Origin: WLND01 sp040398845 | GTDB taxonomy: Bacteria; Actinomycetota; Actinomycetes; S36-B12 | Reading direction: 5' to 3' | Assembly (NCBI GenBank): GCA_040398845.1 | Contig: JBBATH010000012.1 | Coordinates: 57,316-121,315 of the forward strand | DNA length: 64,000 bases | Shown here: one piece after another, positions 59,256 to 64,000 of the stretch | How positions within the stretch are numbered: the first letter of the stretch is position 1 | Layout: the number at the start of each line of letters is the position of its first letter | Position numbers and translations under genes: made by a program | Notes under the pieces: generated by a model | What the model was told of the DNA's origin: nothing | The model's database searches: none | The model's input: the letters and a program-made list of their open reading frames with translations, nothing else

Positions 59256-62200
59256 ATGAAACTTCGCATAGGGATTGACGTAGGTGAACGATCCGTTGGC
59301 TTAGCCGCTGTCGAATATGACGATGATGACGGGCCGATTCAAATTCTCGCCGCGGTTTCCCATATTCATGACGGAGGCATGGACCCCGACACGAGCAAGA
59401 GCCCAAAAAGTCGACTCGCAACCGCCGGGGTAGCACGTCGAGTTCGGCGCCTAACGCGAAATCGACGCAAGAGATTGAGGCTGCTTGACGAGGTGCTCAA
59501 TAAGCATGGCTACCCAGTGCCAAGTGCTGAAGTTCCGCAAACTCATGAGGCGTGGCAGGCACGAGCCAGACTTGTCAACGGCTACATCAATGAGGCCAGC
59601 GAACGTGATGAGCTAATTGTGCTGGCGGCCAGACACATAGCCCACCATCGAGGCTGGCGAAATCCTTGGTGGAGTTACCAACGCCTCACCGAGTCCACCT
59701 CACCAACGGAACAACTGACCAACACCCTCGCGGCAGCTGGAGAGCGGTTCGGGGCACAGATTACTTCCACCATGACACTCGGCCAGCTGGTGTACACGGT
59801 CGCGGCAACCGGTCTGCCCATCAGACACACGAGAGCAGCTGAGGGAAGTACGGTCGGCGCACTGCTCGTCGATCAAGTCAGACAAGAGGACTCCCTAGCC
59901 GAATTACGCCTGATTTTCGAGACCCAAAAGGTTGCACCGGACGCCGCCGATGCCATTTGCGCAGCCGTGTTCTTCCAATCCAAGCCCAAGATTCCAAAGG
60001 ACCGAATCGGAAAATGCGACCTACAGCCCGATCAGATTCGCGCCCCTATGGCCACACTTGAGTTTCAGGAATATCGAGTTCGTGCTGCGGTGGGCAACTT
60101 GCGAATCGGTCGTGAGAAGCGACAACTCACCGAGGGTGAGCACGTTCAAGCCGTCGAGTATCTGCTCACTTGGCGCGACGAAATCAAACCCCGCTGGCGC
60201 GACGTCGCCGAGTTGCTCGGTGTTAGTGCACGTGACCTCACCGACCCAAGCCTTGACGGCCAAGGTGGGAGCAATGCTCCATATGATCGCACCTCATCGA
60301 CTGTCGTGGCGAAATTCAAAAAGAGCACAAAGGTCGGTGCGTGGTGGATCGGGGCAACCCCAATGGAGCATGGCGAGCTGATTGACACCATTTGCGACCT
60401 ATCTGGTGAGGATCAGGAAAGTGCCACTGATTCGGTTGCGGGCCTCCTCTCCCTTGACGATGTTTTGGAAGACCTCGATAAGTTAAATAGCATGCTCGAG
60501 ACTGGGCGCGCTTCCTATAGCCGCGACACCCTTCGCCAACTAAATGAGCAGATGCGTGAACATCGAAGTGACGTCCATACCGCGCGCAAGGCTGCATTCG
60601 ATGTTGCTGATGACTGGGCTCCAAAGCGCCCCAGCCTTGACGACCCGATTGAGCACCCAACGGTCGCTCGGGTTAATGCCCTCGTGCGGCGCTTTTTATC
60701 CACAGCCGTTGATAAGTGGGGTATGCCTGAGCGGATTGTCATTGAGCACGTGCGGGCCGCATTCGCTGGCCCAACCGGGCTCGCCGAAATTAAGAGTGAA
60801 ATCAGGTCCAATACCTGGCGCCGTGAGAAAACGGTCGAACTACTGAAGGCTCAAGGCATAGAGCACCCGAATGACTCAAGCATAAAGCGCAACGAATGTG
60901 TCGAACGGCAAAACTGCATCTGCCTATATTGCGGAACCACCATCACCTTGCTCAACTGCGAATTGGACCATATTGTGCCTCGAGCTGGAGGCGGTGGCAG
61001 TCGGCGCGACAACCTGGTAGCCGTATGCATCGTGTGCAACAAGAGCAAAGGCAAGATGCCCTTCTCGGTTTTTGCGGAGCACGCCAAGAACCCAGATATT
61101 GCTGTGCCTGCGGCGCAGGAGCGGGTGCGAAATTGGCAGCGCAGTGGCATGACCGCCAAGTCCTTCCGCATGCTACAAAGCGACGTAAAGAATCGACTTG
61201 CCATGTCATCAAATGATGACGAGTTTGGTGATCGCTCTATTGAATCGACCGCCTACGCCGCTCGGGAGATGCGAGCACGAATCGAGAACTTCCTCGATCA
61301 GCAGGCAGCGACGTTGGGGGTCGAGCGTGGTGAAGTAGTCGTCTTCTCCGGCATAGTGACTAGTGAGGCGCGTAAAGCCGGCGGTATCGACGACATGATC
61401 ATGTTGCGGTCCTTCACCAAGAAGACAAGGTTTGATCGTCGCCATCATGCGATTGATGCCACCGTGCTCACCAGCATGAAACTCGGGGTGGCTAAGACGC
61501 TCAAGGATCGAGCCAACCTCCACCGTGATAACAAGTTCACCGGCAAGGACCCAGGCTGGAAGGAGTACCGCGGGGCCAGCCCAGGCGAGCAAGAGGCCTT
61601 CGGCAGGTGGCATGAGCGCATGAGAGGCCTAGGTGAGCTCATCAAGCAGGCAATCGCCGATGACGAAATCCGGGTGGTGCGCCCACTGCGTTTATCACCA
61701 AGAGTTGGTGCCGTCCACGCTGAGACCATAGAACCACTAGTCCGCAAGGAGATCAGCGAAGCGTTCACTCAGAATGAAGTACTTCGCATTGTTAACCGGA
61801 GCCTGTTCATGCGAATGAGTGCGCTCGCGGGCGATGGTGACCTAGATGCGGATCCGGGTCGAAGTGCAGCACTTCGCTGGGCGCCAGACAGAAATGTTGA
61901 CCTTTTCCCCTCAAACGCCGCATACCTAGCCGTGCGACATGGTGCGGTGGCCATTGGCGGCACCGTTAAGCACGCGCGCGTCTATGCCTGGCGAACCAAG
62001 ACCGGGTTCGACTACGGCATGGTCCGCATGTATGTCGGGGAGTTCCCAAAGATCGGGTTCAGTGGCCCCGGCGTCGATATCTTTACCGCCCCGCTTCCTG
62101 CCTACAGCCACGCAATGCGGACGGCTAATCCGACGCTGCGAAAGCGCATTGAAAGTGGCGATGCCCGGCAGATTGGCTGGTTGGCTACCGATGATGAACT

Positions 62201-62543
62201 TGAACTGGAACCAGAAACCTTCGAAGGGAAGGACACGAAGTTGGGGGATTTCATGAGGGCTATCCCCGAAAATCGGTGGACGCTTACCGGCTTCTTCGCA
62301 TCTGACACAATTAGTATTGCGCCGTCATACTTAGCCAGCGAGGGCGTTGACGAAAACACCCAGGAGATCGTTGCCAGCGTACTCAAGGCCAACAGAATTC
62401 CGATGGGGGTGAATGTAATCATGGGTTCACCCAATTGCGTCATCATTCGCCGCACCGTCACCGGCGCCCCTAGGTGGCACGGTGACGGTCTCCCCCGCTC
62501 TTGGAATGTCCGGGAGGCGGCCGAACAAGTTTTCTCGTCATGA
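59256..62543 (+). CDS. cas9: Cas9 endonuclease, type II-C
   Basis: A 1095-residue RNA-guided DNA endonuclease, the size of compact II-C Cas9. RuvC-I has D8 in RIGIDVGERSVG; the arginine-rich bridge helix is at about 61-85 (RRVRRLTRNRRKRLRLL); RuvC-II has E497 in RIVIEHVR; HNH has D571-H572 in ELDHIVPRAGGGGS and N595 in CNKSKG; RuvC-III has H730, H731 and D734 in RRHHAIDATVL. All catalytic residues are present. The HNH is flanked by C556/C559 and C591/C594, a likely zinc site. GGAGG lies 4 nt before the ATG. It pairs with the tracrRNA just upstream and overlaps cas1 by ATGA. GC content is visibly lower than in the neighbouring chromosome. Confidence 0.98.
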   Translation: MKLRIGIDVGERSVGLAAVEYDDDDGPIQILAAVSHIHDGGMDPDTSKSPKSRLATAGVARRVRRLTRNRRKRLRLLDEVLNKHGYPVPSAEVPQTHEAWQARARLVNGYINEASERDELIVLAARHIAHHRGWRNPWWSYQRLTESTSPTEQLTNTLAAAGERFGAQITSTMTLGQLVYTVAATGLPIRHTRAAEGSTVGALLVDQVRQEDSLAELRLIFETQKVAPDAADAICAAVFFQSKPKIPKDRIGKCDLQPDQIRAPMATLEFQEYRVRAAVGNLRIGREKRQLTEGEHVQAVEYLLTWRDEIKPRWRDVAELLGVSARDLTDPSLDGQGGSNAPYDRTSSTVVAKFKKSTKVGAWWIGATPMEHGELIDTICDLSGEDQESATDSVAGLLSLDDVLEDLDKLNSMLETGRASYSRDTLRQLNEQMREHRSDVHTARKAAFDVADDWAPKRPSLDDPIEHPTVARVNALVRRFLSTAVDKWGMPERIVIEHVRAAFAGPTGLAEIKSEIRSNTWRREKTVELLKAQGIEHPNDSSIKRNECVERQNCICLYCGTTITLLNCELDHIVPRAGGGGSRRDNLVAVCIVCNKSKGKMPFSVFAEHAKNPDIAVPAAQERVRNWQRSGMTAKSFRMLQSDVKNRLAMSSNDDEFGDRSIESTAYAAREMRARIENFLDQQAATLGVERGEVVVFSGIVTSEARKAGGIDDMIMLRSFTKKTRFDRRHHAIDATVLTSMKLGVAKTLKDRANLHRDNKFTGKDPGWKEYRGASPGEQEAFGRWHERMRGLGELIKQAIADDEIRVVRPLRLSPRVGAVHAETIEPLVRKEISEAFTQNEVLRIVNRSLFMRMSALAGDGDLDADPGRSAALRWAPDRNVDLFPSNAAYLAVRHGAVAIGGTVKHARVYAWRTKTGFDYGMVRMYVGEFPKIGFSGPGVDIFTAPLPAYSHAMRTANPTLRKRIESGDARQIGWLATDDELELEPETFEGKDTKLGDFMRAIPENRWTLTGFFASDTISIAPSYLASEGVDENTQEIVASVLKANRIPMGVNVIMGSPNCVIIRRTVTGAPRWHGDGLPRSWNVREAAEQVFSS

Positions 62544-63412
62544 GCCAACGCTGGCGGGTGCTCGACCTGATCGAGTGCTCAAGTGAAATCACGACGAAGA
62601 CTGGTCGCCTAATTGTTGGCGATGTTGAGGTCCCGCTAAGTGATGTCGCCTGCATACTGACTGGGGATCGAACAAAGTGGTCCGGCTCCATGGTGTCGAT
62701 AGCAGCAAAGTTCGAGGTACCAATTCTGGCCTGCGATTGGCGATACGTCCCGTATTCCATGACCATGCCTTGGTCCAGTAATAGCCGGGTAGCAACGCGC
62801 CACCATGCCCAGTGCGCCTTATCAATCCCTAGAGCCAAGAACGCTTGGATGCAGGTGATCAGGGCCAAAATCCTTGGCCAGGCCGCCAACTTGCCTGAAC
62901 CTGATTCAATCCGGCTCAAAGAAGTCGCCAAAGCAGTGCGCTCTGGTGATCCGGACAACCTTGAAGCGCGGGCAGCCCGCATGTATTGGTCAAAGTTCTT
63001 CCCTCACGAAGGCTTCAGCCGCGACCTTGACGGGGTGGGGCGAAACGCGCTGCTGAACTACGGTTACACAGTAATGCGAGGTTTTGTTATACGAGCGGTC
63101 TGCACCGCCGGGCTAATTCCGACTCTTGGGATCTTCCACCGCAATCGCTCAAATGCCTTTGGACTTGCCGATGACTTAATTGAACCCTTCCGGCCGGCCG
63201 TCGACTACTCGGTTGCCATCTTGCCCAGAACCGCAACTTTGGCGGACCAGGACGTAAAGAAGCACCTGGTTTCTATCGTCACGGGGACCATGGGCGCTTC
63301 TGGCGAATCGGTTGGGGCGGCTATAAACGACTTGGCTCAGAGGTTCGCAATGTACTGCGAGGGGGACATCACTAAACTTCCAGTGCCCGTCTGGGTCGCG
63401 CCAAGTGGCTGA
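62540..63412 (+). CDS. cas1: Cas1 integrase, type II
   Basis: A 290-residue adaptation nuclease. Metal ligands are E142 (NLEARAARMYW), H200 (GIFHRNRSNAFGLADD) and E215 (LIEPFRP). With Cas2 it inserts new spacers next to the leader. The ATG at 62540 overlaps the cas9 stop; the first strand starts at WRVLDL. No csn2 or cas4 is present, which with the Cas9 size defines subtype II-C. Confidence 0.97.
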   Translation: MSQRWRVLDLIECSSEITTKTGRLIVGDVEVPLSDVACILTGDRTKWSGSMVSIAAKFEVPILACDWRYVPYSMTMPWSSNSRVATRHHAQCALSIPRAKNAWMQVIRAKILGQAANLPEPDSIRLKEVAKAVRSGDPDNLEARAARMYWSKFFPHEGFSRDLDGVGRNALLNYGYTVMRGFVIRAVCTAGLIPTLGIFHRNRSNAFGLADDLIEPFRPAVDYSVAILPRTATLADQDVKKHLVSIVTGTMGASGESVGAAINDLAQRFAMYCEGDITKLPVPVWVAPSG

Positions 63413-63755
63413 CCCCGTGTGGCTCCTGCTCATGTTTGATCTCCCAGTCATGACCAAGGAGCAACGGCGCCTGGCCACCTCTTACCGCAAGATGCTGCTA
63501 GATCTGGGTTTCAATCAGGTGCAATTGAGCATCTACTCAAAGTACCTAGTTAACGCCTCGGGGGTCCGAAGCATCCTGCCTTGGGTCAAGACCAATGTAC
63601 CCACCCACGGCGAAGTGCGAATGCTGCGTCTCACCGACGAGCAATGGGCTGCCACCTACCGGTTTTACGGGCCGGCTCAAATCGACGTGGAAGGCAAACC
63701 TGAGCAACTTGGCCTGTTCACGGACGCCAACAACGACCAAGAATCTGTATTCTGA
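63405..63755 (+). CDS. cas2: Cas2 adaptation protein
   Basis: A 116-residue ferredoxin-like fold protein: VWLLLMFDLPVMTKEQRR with D12, LGFNQVQLSIYSKYL, and GEVRMLRLTDEQW. It bridges two Cas1 dimers. The start is GTG and overlaps cas1 by 8 nt, so the three cas genes form one operon. Confidence 0.96.
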   Translation: MADPVWLLLMFDLPVMTKEQRRLATSYRKMLLDLGFNQVQLSIYSKYLVNASGVRSILPWVKTNVPTHGEVRMLRLTDEQWAATYRFYGPAQIDVEGKPEQLGLFTDANNDQESVF

Positions 63756-63870
63756 GATCCCGTTTAGCGCCCTGCCACCCCAATTTTCGCTACGCGAATG
63801 CCCATAATCGGGCGCTTTGCACTATCGAATACTCCCTCAAAATAGGTCTAAAATGGGGCAAAACAACTGG

Positions 63871-63912
63871 AAAAACGACTTCAGGTCATCCCGGTCTGGG
63901 ATGACCTGAAGT
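63871..63912 (-). terminator. Terminator of the CRISPR array transcript (minus strand)
   Basis: Perfect 15-bp arms at 63878-63892 and 63898-63912 around a 5-nt loop. Read on the minus strand the stem is followed by CGTTTTT. The right arm takes its last bases (GAAGT) from the outermost repeat, so the repeat end is part of the stem. Between cas2 and this hairpin (63756-63870) no gene is seen. Confidence 0.85.
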
Positions 63913-64000
63913 TTACAGCGGAGGGAGAGAGACATTTCCCAACCAGGTGTTCACTAGTGCGGCTCCGCACTGAAGTTTACAGCGGAGGGAGAGAGACATT
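63908..64000 (-). CRISPR. Type II-C CRISPR array, trailer end; continues beyond the window
   Basis: One full 36-bp repeat (63908-63943) and the first 29 bp of another (63972-64000) are identical over the shared part; the period is 64 bp, so the single visible spacer (63944-63971) is 28 bp. In crRNA sense (minus strand) the repeat begins GTTGGGAAATGTCTCTC, the usual GTT start of type II repeats, and ends CTGTAAACTTC. Direction is supported by the tracrRNA anti-repeat and by the terminator at the cas2-proximal end. Leader and newest spacers must be to the right, outside the window. Confidence 0.95.

Noticed and set aside
63908..64000. Array transcribed on the plus strand with a leader next to cas2
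   Set aside because: Plus-strand crRNAs would be identical, not complementary, to the tracrRNA; the hairpin at 63878-63912 has its T-run on the minus strand.

Overview
The window is from a high-GC actinobacterium (class Actinomycetes). The evidence is a WhiB iron-sulfur regulator, the coenzyme F420 genes fbiA/fbiB, an acyl-CoA carboxylase with a small epsilon subunit, a TIGR03089-type protein, an LCP (CpsA-like) protein and a mycobacterial-type LpdA. The genus cannot be fixed from sequence alone. Genes are tightly packed, and many neighbours overlap by ATGA, GTGA or TGATG.

Layout. 1-5.4 kb: the end of a giant membrane glycosyltransferase, whiB, then fbiA-fbiB. 5.4-12.7 kb: a leftward heme-copper oxidase operon (cupredoxin, subunits II, I and III, CopD-like, small membrane protein) with ctaG diverging from it. 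12.7-37 kb: a cell-envelope region. It holds a sugar nucleotidyltransferase, a SpoIID/PGRP amidase, an LCP ligase, two CDP-alcohol phosphotransferases, a sulfotransferase-like protein, an ABC exporter pair whose ATPase has lost its catalytic motifs, CDP-glycerol-type polymerases, several glycosyltransferases and UDP-glucose dehydrogenase. The picture is synthesis and export of a teichoic-acid-like or other anionic wall polymer. A 100-N assembly gap lies in a 17-bp tandem repeat at 28.1 kb. 37-49 kb: housekeeping genes (purE/purK, birA, the acyl-CoA carboxylase operon with maf, lpdA). Four intergenic spaces here carry copies of one dispersed repeat. 49-55 kb: a nucleoside and deoxyribose salvage operon (PNP, phosphosugar mutase, deoC, aldehyde dehydrogenase plus a truncated aldehyde dehydrogenase-like protein).

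55-58.8 kb is an accessory strip of toxin-antitoxin genes: VapBC, an orphan VapB, a RES/MbcA-like pair, and a pair whose toxin has an in-frame amber codon. It also has a GNAT gene and a possible mobile-element scrap. It leads into a compact type II-C CRISPR-Cas locus at 59.1-64 kb: tracrRNA, cas9, cas1, cas2 and array. The cas genes look visibly less GC-rich than the rest of the window, which suggests acquisition.

The CRISPR locus is the most informative part. The tracrRNA lies upstream of cas9 on the + strand, with an anti-repeat of at least 17 perfect pairs and a terminator. This forces the array to be read on the - strand, toward the cas genes. A 15-bp hairpin followed by a T-run, partly built from the outermost repeat, then acts as the array terminator. 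A solitary, slightly diverged CRISPR repeat sits on the far side of the cas operon at 58021-58056, about 120 bp before the broken toxin. It may be a relic of an older array or a mini-crRNA gene.
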